From: Blepharisma japonicum
Taxonomy: Eukaryota; Ciliophora; Heterotrichea; Heterotrichida; Blepharismidae
DNA: 64,000 nt
Reading direction: 5' to 3'
Assembly: GCA_949751835.1 (NCBI GenBank)
Contig: CATKHK010000037.1
Span: 310,001 to 374,000 of the forward strand
Shown: one piece after another, positions 23,791 through 33,963 of the stretch
How positions within the stretch are numbered: position 1 is the stretch's first letter
How the letters are laid out: every line of letters begins with the position of its first letter
Notes under the pieces: model-generated
Told to the model about the DNA's origin: nothing
Database searches by the model: none
Seen by the model: the letters and a program-made list of their open reading frames with translations, nothing else
Made by a program: the position numbers and the translations under genes

Positions 23791-26700
23791 ATGAAAGTTC
23801 GCCAGCTTTATTTTGCTTTGATTTCTATGAATTTATTAATCATATACTCGCTTGATGCCTCGACAATTGAAATAGCTATCAATTCAGGAGGTTCAGCTTA
23901 TATGTCCTCTTTTGGCTTTTTATACTTTAATGATATGTATTATACAGCAGGTACTAGCAACTTCTATCCAGGTGCCATGGCTCATACAGTAAATGAATTT
24001 ATTTATGAATCTGAAAGATGAGACCCATCGATTTGAGGATATGATCTCCCTATAAGCACAGATGGGACATACGTGCTTATTCTTCAATTTGCTGAGATAT
24101 ATTACTCATTCAATAGGAGAATATTTACTGTAAAAATTGGAGATTATATTGTTGCTGATCATTTAAACATATTTTCTGAGGTAGGATTTCGCACAGCTTA
24201 CGATATTTTTACAACTTTTACACTATCAAATAATTTAGTTTCAATTTCAGGAAATACAATATCTGGAGCTTATTCAGGTGGCAATTTAGTAGTTCGATTT
24301 TATGCAGTTGCTGATAGTCCAAAAATTTCAGGACTTATTTTGGTGAGAGGAGATTGTAGCGTGGCTGATTATTGTAATATGTGCTATCAAGCAAGATGCT
24401 TGGTATGCAATGTGGCTGATTTAAGTTGCACTACCTGTATTGCTAATGCTAGTTCTGTTTCTGGAGTTTGTCAATGTAATGCAGGAACTTATTGAGTGAT
24501 GGCGACTATAACATGCGATTTTTGTGATAAATTATGTATATCATGCACTTCAGATAATTTTAGTTGTGAAACTTGCTCAGGCACAAATGAGTTAGTTTCA
24601 AGTGTTTGCTTAAGAGCGTGTCCATATGGATTCGGCACAGCATGTGCTTCAGTTTTAACAGCAGTTATAGATCAAAATTTTGCTGATTATTTTTATGGGG
24701 CTTATGGATTATTTCAAACAGGGACAAGCTCAAGCAGCTATTACTTTTTCAATACTCCTGAAACAGTAGACCCTATCCCAGCGAAAAATAGAGGGCTCTA
24801 TTTTCAAGGGGGATCATTTCTTCAAACAACTTCAACTGTTTATATTTCACTTAATTTTTCAATTGGAATGTGGGTTTGGATATTATCTGGCTCAGGAGAT
24901 ATCTTGACAAATAGTTCTGGATATAAAATAAATGTATCTGCTCTTGGTATTATGACTGTTGTATTAGAGAGTAAGACAGAAGCTACAACTACAGTTGCTA
25001 CTGCAGCACTTAACCCTTCAAATTCAGCTTGAGTTTACATTTCTTTTATTGTTTCATTTTCATCATCAACAATATCTACAACAGTTACACCTTACCTCAA
25101 TAATTCCCCACAAATATCTTCAACAAGTAGCGGGAATATATATAGAGATGCTGTAAACAATTTATTGATTCTTGGAAAAAGCTCTTCTAGCACATTTTTG
25201 GGATATATTTATCAATTCACTCTATGAAATGTAGCAGTATCAAATTTTAATGTTCAATACTCTGATCAAATATGTGGCGCAGGAGCAGTCACTAGCTGCC
25301 TTTGAACTTGCCCTCTATCTCAATGGATGAATGGTGCCACGCCTACAAATTGCAATTCATGCACAAATGGTTGTGTTAGAAATGATGTATCTTGCAATGT
25401 TTGTAATGATCCTCTTTGTAGTGTCTGTAAAGGATTCTTAGTAGGCTTATGCACACAATGCGTTTCTAATGCGTCTGGAACTCCTTGCGCTTGTAATATT
25501 GGCTATTACTGAGATTCATTATTTGAAGAATGCGCTGAATGCGATTACACATGTAAAACTTGTACATCATCGTCTCCAGAAGATTGCGTTATTTGCGCGT
25601 CTGGCTTTTATATGTATTCAGGATGATGTATTTCTAAGTGCCCAGACGGATTTATAGGAAGTGGGTCAATATGTGTTGAAAGTGATACTTTCATTTTTTA
25701 TCTATCTTTTGATACTTTGGAAGGAGTTATTTTTGATAAACAAAGTAAAATTCCAGCGCTAACTGGAAATAGCACAGCTTTTTACCCAGATTATGATAAT
25801 TTTGACCCTATACCTGCTTTATACAGAGGGTTTTATTTTGATGGAGTGAGCTCACTGATTCATTTACCTATTTATCCAGGCTATAACAGCCCAATTCTAA
25901 GCTTTGGTTATTCTTTCACATTTTCCATATGAATCAATACTGAGAATGGCTTTGGAAGTATTGTCTCAAAACAAGATTTGCTTTATAATCCAATCTTCTC
26001 TCTCCAATTAAGCGCTGGGATTCCTATAATTTTATTAAACTTTAAGACTTCTGGGCCGAATTCTTTCTTTTATTTGCAAAGTGTAGAATCTTACAAATGA
26101 AGCCATATTGCCTTTACAGAAGAATATACGACTTTAAAGCAGACAAAAATATCGCTTTATTTAAACGGAGTTATTGATCATAAAATCGATATAGGTTCTG
26201 ACTATTTTAAAGATACCAAAACAGATATCACCTTTACATTGGGAGCAGAAAAAGATTCATCAGGTTATAAAAATCATTTCAAAGGATTTATTTACGATAT
26301 CAAGGGCTATAACTCAATAAAAAGCATATCATTATTTGCGTTACCTGCAATGCAGTGCACAGAAACATGCAAAGCATGTCAAACAAATGGGATCTGCATT
26401 CCTAACTGTTTAATTGACCAATACTGGATTGGCCCAGAGTATAATAAATGCTCTGAGTGCAGCAGTGGATGTATTAGTTGTAGGGACTCAAATAAATTTT
26501 GCAATCTTTGTGCTAATCAAAAATGTGCATCTTGCAATGATTTTGCTGCTGAGTCCTGTCTCAAATGTGTTTCTGGAACTTCAAATACGACAAACTGCCA
26601 ATGTGACTATGATCTTGCTTGGAACTCAAGCTCAGGAATGTGTGAAGCTTGCCATCAATGGCAATTCAAAGCAAATGATTCTTGCTATGACTGTCCTCCT

Positions 26701-28398
26701 CTTTGTGCTCAATGTGATAGCGAAGATAAATGCACATTATGTGTTGATAATGCTTTATTAAGCTCTGGGAGTTGTGTTTGTGCTCCTAGCTACATAGGAA
26801 CAATTTCATGCTCATATATTCCTTTTAATGTTAGTTTTATTGTCAACAAAAATAATACCTTGACTTTGAACTTCAGTGATATCTTAAAGCAGGGTTTGAG
26901 AAATGAACAAATTTTGATCCAAATTCATAATAATACAATTCCATCATGATCAATCTCTCAAATTTCAAGCAAACAATATTTAATATCATGCATCTTTGAC
27001 GGAAAAATTTCAAATGGAACTATAATTACAGTACATTTTATATATTCGACAAGTATAGTGTCTATCTCTGGAGGTGTACTCCATGAAGAGTATTTATCAG
27101 GTACATTGTATGAATCTATAACGACTTCCGAAGAGCAAGAAGTGGCCCAAATTCGAAAGCAAGTATCTTCTGGTGTCAAAGCTTTAGTAGGAATAAGTAT
27201 AGCTTTAGCAATGCTTAACCCAAATCCTTCAGCTCTATGAACTGTGCTAAATACTATTCAATTTATTTCTTACATACCCTATGCAAACTACCCTTTGACA
27301 GATAAAGTTTCTGCGTTTTTCAAGTCAATGAGTAATTTCAATATTGTTCCAAACCTATTTTTATTATTTATTGATGAAAATCAAAGTAATGTTCCTTATT
27401 ATCAAGCAAGAAGATATGGATATGATAGTTATTTGATAATAGTAAATATTGGAAATGATATGACTGTCCTGTTCAGTATTATAGCTGCAATCCCTATTGT
27501 TTATTTTCTTTCTAAATGTGCTCAAAGATATATTGGAAATAAATTAAAAAAAATATTTAGAGAGTATAAATTTGATATATTTTTACGATTTTGGATTGAA
27601 TGCTATCTTGAGATTGGTTTCGCCTCTATAGTTGGGGTTTTGAGTACAGACAGTTATAAAATTTTAGAAAATTCACTTAAATTCACGAACTATCTTATTT
27701 GCTGATTTTTTATTGTAATGATAATTTAGATACTTATAGTAGTTACACCGTTTCTCCATGCATATTTTAGCTTCAAAAACTTAAATAAAATTCTAAACAG
27801 AAGCAATAAAAAATGATTTGCTACTTGAAGCTCACTATATTACGAATTCAAGAATAATAAAGGATTTATGAGCACACAATTTTATACTCTGTACTTTGTA
27901 AGACGTTCAATTTTTATTATTACTCAAGTATTCTTAATTGACTTCCCTCACAGTCAGCTCACAATAAATGCAGCCTCATCTTTATGTGTATTCTTTATAT
28001 AGATTGTTTTATTTTTAATTGTTTATCGACCTTTTGATAACTCTGTTATACAAGCAACAAATTTAATTACTGAGTTTGGGATTTTTATTATTTTCACACT
28101 TCTTGGTCTATACTTTTTTGATCTGAGCTCTTCCGGGATTAATATTATGGACAATTTAATTATTTATTTTACTATTTCTCTTATGGCTGCGCAAACAGTT
28201 GGGCCTTTGATAAATTCTATAAGAGAAGTTTATTATGTTGCAAAAAGAAGTATGAACAAAGAAATTTATCCAGAAGAAAAATTACCTAAAATTGAGAAAA
28301 GGATTAATATAAATACTTGGACAATACATCCAGAGTCAGCTTGCCAACCAAGTTGTAGAAGCAACAATAAAGATTATATTAGTATAAGAATTAAATAA
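23791..28398 (+). CDS. Short malectin/LamG/Cys-rich multi-pass surface protein, paralog 3 (inverted, complete)
   Basis: About 1,525 residues from ATG 23791 (an in-frame ATG at 23770 would add 7), in exons 23791-27714, 27730-27987 and 28003-28398, with TGA as Trp and stop TAA. It has a signal peptide (MKVRQLYFALISMNLLIIYS), a malectin-like domain (about 22-188) and a Cys-rich linker, but only two LamG modules: the first kind (VDPIPAKNRGLYF) and the last kind (FDPIPALYRGFYF). The same juxtamembrane and multi-pass domain as its relatives follows. Compared with the minus-strand paralogs, the middle four or six LamG modules are missing, and the join falls inside a Cys-rich block near 25500. It lies in opposite orientation to the other copies. 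Probably a surface receptor or adhesin. Confidence 0.9.
27715..27729 (+). other. 15-nt intron (first) in paralog 3
   Basis: GTAATGATAATTTAG, phase 0, with an in-frame TAG if retained. The following exon is 258 nt, the same length as in paralog 2. Confidence 0.9.
27988..28002 (+). other. 15-nt intron (last) in paralog 3
   Basis: GTATTCTTTATATAG, phase 0, with an in-frame TAG if retained. Splicing gives ...SSLC-IVLFLIVYRPFD, which aligns with the other family members. Confidence 0.9.
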
Positions 28399-29436
28399 AT
28401 TTTTACAATAATTGTATAGTTAAAATTATAATTTTAATAAATTCGAAGCATAGTATTATGTTTTATTAATTTCTGTTAGCGCGCCTAGCCAGGATATTAA
28501 TTGAAATCAACATTTCATCATTTTTCTAGCTTTAGTAGCGATGAGAATTTTGCAAAATGTTTTGTTATAAATCCAATACTCAATATATTTTTGATATAAA
28601 AATCAAATATATATCATTTTATAAAGAATTACACTTAGAAGAAAATAAGAGATAAATTTATAGGCTAATAAATATTGAGTTAATCTTGAACTCATAATAT
28701 AGGATTTGGGAACTAATAATATCATATAATTTTTTAAAATGTGAGATTCAAAAATTACTTGCTAAATACAGAAAGAATCTAGATTTAATAGCTAAATTAT
28801 CAAAGATTATTACTAAAACTTTCAAACTCAGCCTAAGTTGTTAACTTTTACACACTTGAGAAAAAGCTAGTATCAGATTTAATCGACAATTTATATATGC
28901 TTTTTGATTGTTTTATTGAAATTTTGAACTTGCTTGCTGAAGTCTTTCTAATGGATACATAAGGCCATATACGGGGTTTCCTCCCAGAGCTTCCACATTT
29001 TTTGCACATTATGAGACTAGGTTCGCTAAACCGATCGGCTTATTAGTTGAGTTCTCTCTAGGGAATATCTCAAATGGTGTTGCTGACTAAAGCTAAAGAT
29101 AAAGCAAATTCTGTATTCCGACACATTATGGTTAAAGACTCTATTAGGGCTATCAATTTAAATAAAATATCATTAGCACCTTAACTTTCTAAGGTCTGTT
29201 CAAAGTCTAGTTCCACTCTCCAAGCTGCTTGCCAGATGCAAATCTATTTCTCATAAAAAAATTGCCAAAAAAGTTCAGGATTTGTCAGTCTACGAACTTA
29301 CAAATGCCACAATTTTTTTTATTAAAATTTCAAACATTTAATTTAAGCTGATTAATTAAATATATTCCCCACACAAAATCTCTATACTTTTATCCTTAAT
29401 TTCTTTGTTTATTAAATAAAATCAAATTTTCTAGAA
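28399..29436. other. Intergenic region with a decayed coding-like stretch
   Basis: No intact gene. At about 28910-29290 the base composition is less AT-rich. The minus strand reads as coding-like runs (for example NPELFWQFFYEK and FKLIALIESLTIMCRNTEFA) interrupted by several TAA/TAG stops, ending in a run ALGGNPVYGLMYPLERLQQ before TAA in another frame. It looks like an old dead gene of unrecognised family. Confidence 0.4.
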
Positions 29437-30957
29437 ATGAAACTTTTATTCATTTTAATTAGCTCAACATTTGCTTATGACATAACATCCGAAGAAGAAG
29501 GAGAAATTTTTGGCTATGTAACTTTGTACTCTATGATTCCTTTATTCGCCCTGATGCTTTTATTAGTGTTTTTATGTCATTCGCATAGCCTTGAACTATT
29601 GGGAGGATTTACTCAACTAGTCACATTTATACAGTTTGCCAGATTAGTGCCTTTGATGAATTTTTCAAATTCCGTCTTTTATAATTCATTTTGAAAACAA
29701 ATTTATTATTTTTACCAAGGTTATGTTTATTATATAAAGAGTGAGAGAGAGCCACAACAGCCACACTTTGAAGATATGGGAATAAAATCAGTTTTGATAC
29801 TTTATAATGCTCAAGAATATTTTGTAATATTATTGCTGTGCTTTTTGGCTTTTGCAGTAGCACCTTGGATAAGGCTGAGGCAAGCTATGAAAGGAAGATT
29901 TTCAATACTAATGTGGTTTATTATAGCTTCATGCTTAGACTTGATTTTTTTCTGTATTTTAGCTATTCAAAATGCTAATTCTACCTCACTTTTGATGATA
30001 ATAAGCGCAATCATATCAGGAGTTTATTTAGCATTAATGATCGTGTATTTTATGTTCCTAATATATTCTTTATTTACAAACAGTTATATAGAATATTTTA
30101 ATTTTTGTGTGAGAGAATTTAAGGACTCTTCCAAAATATTCCGTGCCTATTATCCATTGTTTATTATAACAAGATCTTTATTTGGAGGACTTTTGGTTTT
30201 TGCTTATCGATACGAGTATTACCAATGCATATGTATGATATCAGCAGAAGCAATATTAGGTATTTTTTAGTCAGTTTTATATTTAATTGTTTTTCGACCG
30301 CATAAGTCCCTTAGAAATACATTTTTTACTATTTTATATCACTCTTTTGAAGCTTCATTTTTAGTAATTCCTATATTGTATGATAAATCAGTTTGAAGCA
30401 TTTCAACTTTGAATATTTTAACACTTGCAATATGCTCAGCAGGCGTATTTTTAATAATTTTACACTTTTCTCTAGACCTGATTTTTATTCATGATACAAA
30501 TTCAAAAACTGGCCTTCATATCAGCCCAAGTGAATCATCACAAAATATCAGTGTGACAGATCATAGGAATGCAAATGATTCTACTATCAATAATAGCTTT
30601 GAGGGGCTAGATTATCAAAGAAAGCATGTAAGAAAATTAAGTGGGAGTAAACCCATGTCGTATCTTGACCCAAATAAAGCGAATGAATTTTCGATGCATT
30701 CTCGAAATAATTCAGGTGAAGCAAGAATGTATTTCCCCTCACAACGAGCATCCTTCAATTATAGAGAAACTCCTAACATAAAAATTCAAGAAAATCCAAG
30801 ATCTTCAGTTGAAAAAGATTACTTGCAAATACCATCTTCTATAGTAGCCCCAACAGAATCTAAAAAATTATCATCAAAACCAAAGCAAATGCTTCCTAAT
30901 CACAAAGCAAAAAACAGTAAAATTTTCAACCTTAATACCCTCACTGTTAAAAATTAA
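29437..30957 (+). CDS. Multi-pass membrane protein related to the C-terminal domain of the neighbouring giant proteins
   Basis: 501 residues, exons 29437-30259 and 30275-30957, TGA as Trp, stop TAA. A signal-like N-terminus (MKLLFILISSTFA) is followed by about nine hydrophobic segments. A polar Ser/Asn-rich cytoplasmic tail of about 165 residues comes last. The segment VLYLIVFRPHKS aligns with VLFLIVYRPFDN of the giant paralog upstream, and its intron sits within 4 nt of the homologous intron. It has no malectin, LamG or Cys-rich modules. It may be a partner or an ectodomain-free relative of the receptor-like proteins; this is inferred from synteny and the short alignment. Confidence 0.8.
30260..30274 (+). 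other. 15-nt intron, phase 1
   Basis: GTATTTTTTAGTCAG. It splits a Val codon (G|TT). If retained, an internal TAG (intron bases 9-11) is in frame. It is the only intron here ending in CAG rather than TAG. Confidence 0.85.
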
Positions 30958-30998
30958 TCTACTTATATATAATTCTTTATAATAGCATGTGAAAGTCT

Positions 30999-31886
30999 TT
31001 AATTTTTTAACAAGTTCAAAGTCAAAACTTGGGGCTCTCTCCATATAAAAGCATCAATAAACCCAACCATAAGATTTTGGTCAAGTACTTTTCCTTTGCA
31101 TGCAATATTTCCTTCAACTGAAAGTTTTCTTAAAATCAGGTCATAAATGTCCTTAATACAAAATTCTCCAGAAGCCTCAAACCCGAAAGTCTTTTCTTCA
31201 GTGATGACTTGGAAAACGGTGGTTTTTCTATAATTAAACAATTCTTTTTGCTTTTCACATGCTTCTGTCTCGTTAAACGAATGGAGACAGCTCAGAAAAT
31301 CATTTGCTTTGTTTAATCTTGGCGAGCAGGCAGGGAAATGGTAAAGGATGAAATAAATTAAAAATTGGAGAATTCTATTCGGGACATATGATTTTATATC
31401 TCGGCCACAAGGACATTTTTTATTGCCTTCTTTTAGCCACCTGGCAAGGCAAATCTTACAGACTGAATAAACATTACAATTATGATAGCAGCCGAGCAGC
31501 ATAAACGACCTTCTCAAAGCACCACCACATAAGCCGCATCTAAAATCTTCAGTAAGGTCTGATAATCGGAATTCCAGCTTTTCTGCAGGAAGGTTGAAAT
31601 TTTTTATTTTTTGTTTATTTTTCAAAATCTGAGAGTTTTTGGAGAAAAAAGCCGACTCTTTTGCAGTCCTATCACGAAAGTTCGGTCTGTTCTCCCTCAT
31701 TTCACCTGAATTCTCTATTTTTTGATGTGGCACCTGAGTGTGAAAATCCTTGGCTAACTGAAAGAGAATCTCTGACGTAATCGGTGCTGCTGAGTTTACA
31801 AAGATCCCATCAGTTTCATCCATCTCATTTTCAGGCGCACAGTTCATGACTTCAAGAGAGTGAGAATTTTTCGAAGAATTATCCAT
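30999..31886 (-). CDS. Polycomb PCGF-like RING finger protein with C-terminal ubiquitin-like (RAWUL-type) domain
   Basis: 295 residues, single exon, stop TAA. The N-terminal 110 residues are polar and unstructured-looking. A RING finger spans about residues 117-160: CGLCGG, CYHNC, CKIC and a final CPC in which the usual spacing between the last two cysteines is shortened. The CGLCGG start and the wording after the RING (PNRILQFLIYFI) resemble PCGF/Bmi1 proteins. Residues about 225-295 (TVFQVITEEKTF...LDQNLMVGFIDAFIW...LTLNL) resemble the RAWUL fold that follows RING in PCGF and RING1. Expected role: subunit of a PRC1-like histone H2A ubiquitin ligase in the nucleus. The gene converges with the membrane protein at 29437-30957, 41 bp apart. 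The exact subfamily is uncertain. Confidence 0.7.
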   Translation of the reverse strand: MDNSSKNSHSLEVMNCAPENEMDETDGIFVNSAAPITSEILFQLAKDFHTQVPHQKIENSGEMRENRPNFRDRTAKESAFFSKNSQILKNKQKIKNFNLPAEKLEFRLSDLTEDFRCGLCGGALRRSFMLLGCYHNCNVYSVCKICLARWLKEGNKKCPCGRDIKSYVPNRILQFLIYFILYHFPACSPRLNKANDFLSCLHSFNETEACEKQKELFNYRKTTVFQVITEEKTFGFEASGEFCIKDIYDLILRKLSVEGNIACKGKVLDQNLMVGFIDAFIWREPQVLTLNLLKN

Positions 31887-32016
31887 TTATTTTAGCTAAT
31901 ATAAAACAATGAATTCCATTACAAAAAATATTATGGTTTTTCTCCTTACAGATTTAAATCTTCATCGTGGTCATTTCTTAACCCTTAATTTATTACTTTA
32001 ATGTCGTTGAATAAAT

Positions 32017-32490
32017 ATGAAAATATATTCAATCCTTAACTCTGTTGGCAAAGCTTTTTCTCTTTTCATTGGGCTTCGAAATCAAAAAATTCGACGCGTT
32101 AAACGAGCCCTAAATGGTAAAATCTAGCTAGTTGTAAAATGTGATGTTTTAATCCCAGTCAAAAAAGACCCAATTCAGGAAAAAAGAATTTATCCAGGGC
32201 TTGGAGTTCCAAATTCTTACCCAGCAATCAAGATATTTGACCGAGTAGAAGAAGGATTTAAAGCAGTATTAAGTGCGCCTATTTTAGGCTGCCAAGAGAA
32301 AAAAATTGGTAGGATTTTTTATCGATTTTTGCATAGAGTATGCATAAGACCTATACTTGATGCGATTGAATCAATTGAAAGTGAAAATTTATCAGATTTT
32401 TCAGATGAAGGACTGTGGGATATCAATACTACGCATTCATCGTTCGTCGCTTCTTCAGATGAATCCGAAAAAGCTTTGTCAGTTTGTTAA
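32017..32490 (+). CDS. Small hypothetical protein with one 15-nt intron
   Basis: 152 residues after splicing out 32104-32118-type intron DNA (see the intron entry), stop TAA. The start MKIYSILNSVGKAFSLFIGL could be an amphipathic or membrane-associating helix, followed by a basic patch (RNQKIRRVKR). The middle (PGLGVPNSYPAIKIFDRVEEGFK) is not recognised. The C-terminus is acidic and Ser-rich. The gene ends 47 bp before the CAP-family gene on the same strand. The reading frame closes only if TGA is not a stop and the intron is removed, which supports it as real. Confidence 0.65.
32115..32129 (+). other. 15-nt intron, phase 1
   Basis: GTAAAATCTAGCTAG, lying right after the codons for RALN and one G. 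Splicing makes GTT (Val). If retained, the internal TAG at intron bases 9-11 is in frame. Confidence 0.8.
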
Positions 32491-32537
32491 ACTTAAGCTT
32501 AAACGTATTTATTAAATTTTTTTATAAGGCTATTATT

Positions 32538-33332
32538 ATGCCTAGCTATTCAGAGATCATCCAAGAAATTTTCAACGAAATCAACGTCCTCAGAACCAGC
32601 CCTTTGGAATTTGCAGAGAAAGTTGAAAAAATCCTGCCTCAATACAAGACAAATAACGCAAGGCATAGACCTGGAGCTGTTCCTGTTATAACAAGAGAAG
32701 GGAAAGATGCTGCTCAAGAAGCGATAAATATATTGAAAAGTACTGAACCGCTGCATGCGCTTAAATGGTCAGAAGGATTAGCGAAGGCTGCACAAGCTCA
32801 TTGTAATGACTCTGGATCCCTGGGGATTATAGGCCATATAGGAAGCAGAGAAAACTCATTGCAAGACCGCTTGGAACACTTTGGGAAGTGGGATGAGTGT
32901 ATTGCAGAAGCTCTGGATTATGGCTCTATTGATGGCTTTGAAACTATCTTAACCTTTTTAATAGATGACGGGCTACCATCAAGACCTCATAGATTGGCAT
33001 TATTAAACCCTAAATTCAACTGGATTGGGATCGGCTTTGGACCACATTTGGAATATAAAACTATAGGATGCATTGTATATGCTGGAGATTTTAAAGAAAA
33101 AGATGATATGGAAAATGTGGAAGTCCCTGATGGAGAAATAAAGATAATTCCTGAAGTCTATGATTGGCTAGATGGCGCTGTTAAAGTCACTTGTGAGGTT
33201 AGAACTGAAAGCGATGGATCAAGAAGTGTTAGAAAAGTAAAAAAGCACTGGGAAATGGCTGATGGCTCAACCCAAGTTACTGAAGATACAGTTAGGACAC
33301 AAAGAAATCCATCATCAGCTTCAGAAGACTAA
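32538..33332 (+). CDS. CAP/SCP-domain protein (cysteine-rich secretory protein superfamily)
   Basis: 264 residues from ATG 32538, stop TAA. Residues about 5-200 show the CAP/SCP pattern: an N-terminal helix with NEINVLRTSP, a histidine in LAKAAQAHCND, GHIGSRENS with a nearby acidic pair (ECIAEALDYG), a second histidine in PSRPHRLALLNP, and the closing beta strands NWIGIGFGPH...TIGCIVYAGDF. This is the eukaryotic-protist and bacterial-like short CAP type. No obvious signal peptide follows the chosen start; an upstream in-frame extension to 32484 would add a hydrophobic stretch but has no good ATG. The C-terminal 50 residues are polar and charged. Exact function unknown; CAP proteins are often secreted and bind lipids or metals. 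Confidence 0.8.
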   Translation: MPSYSEIIQEIFNEINVLRTSPLEFAEKVEKILPQYKTNNARHRPGAVPVITREGKDAAQEAINILKSTEPLHALKWSEGLAKAAQAHCNDSGSLGIIGHIGSRENSLQDRLEHFGKWDECIAEALDYGSIDGFETILTFLIDDGLPSRPHRLALLNPKFNWIGIGFGPHLEYKTIGCIVYAGDFKEKDDMENVEVPDGEIKIIPEVYDWLDGAVKVTCEVRTESDGSRSVRKVKKHWEMADGSTQVTEDTVRTQRNPSSASED

Positions 33333-33517
33333 AAAATTATTTATTTTTAAATTCTGCCTGAAATTTATTATTTCTGTAACTGTATTTTTTCCAATTTTTA
33401 AAAATACCAAAATATTCAATTAATTCATAAAAGCCAATTAGACATTAAGCTATTTCATATTCTGGCAGCCTACATTTATGTTTAATTCAAAGCCATTTTC
33501 TCACTGATTCCATATAA

Positions 33518-33961
33518 ATGAAAAATTTTAATTCAACTTCGCTATTTCCTCCTGATTTTTTCTTTTCAAATAAATCAAGATCTCTAAAGCCAAGCATCCG
33601 ATATCTTGAACCTCTACCAGAAATTCAGCAAGAACCTCGCCATGCTTACAAAATTATTGTAACATCTCCAAAATCTCATTCTCAAGATCCTATGAAGAAC
33701 TCAAAACTGACTTCTTCGTTATCCTGCAAACATTTACGAAACAGCTTGGATCCTTTTCAAACGCCTCCTATTCAGCTATCTAAAAAAAATCCTATAAAAT
33801 CCCGTTTACCTCATTTAAAACCACTTGTACATAATTCAATTTTCAGTCCTCGACTTTCTCAAAAATCAATAGAAAATCGACCAAAAGATTTTGACAAGCA
33901 CTTAACAGTGACATTTAGCCAAAAATCATTTAAAGTTCTAAATCAAATAAATAATCGTTAA
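33518..33961 (+). CDS. Hypothetical basic Ser/Pro-rich protein
   Basis: 147 residues, ATG to TAA, no TGA needed. The protein is rich in Ser, Lys, Pro and Asn with no hydrophobic segment, and looks largely disordered. Family not recognised. Its stop codon is only 2 bp from the convergent stop of CCT2, so the two 3' UTRs must overlap. It could be a small basal-body or nuclear protein, but nothing in the sequence decides this. Confidence 0.55.
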   Translation: MKNFNSTSLFPPDFFFSNKSRSLKPSIRYLEPLPEIQQEPRHAYKIIVTSPKSHSQDPMKNSKLTSSLSCKHLRNSLDPFQTPPIQLSKKNPIKSRLPHLKPLVHNSIFSPRLSQKSIENRPKDFDKHLTVTFSQKSFKVLNQINNR

Positions 33962-33963
33962 TT

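Noticed and set aside
24019-24021. Reading the array as dozens of short genes ended by TGA
   Set aside because: All gaps between the pieces keep one frame, and the TGA positions align with Trp in paralogs and families.
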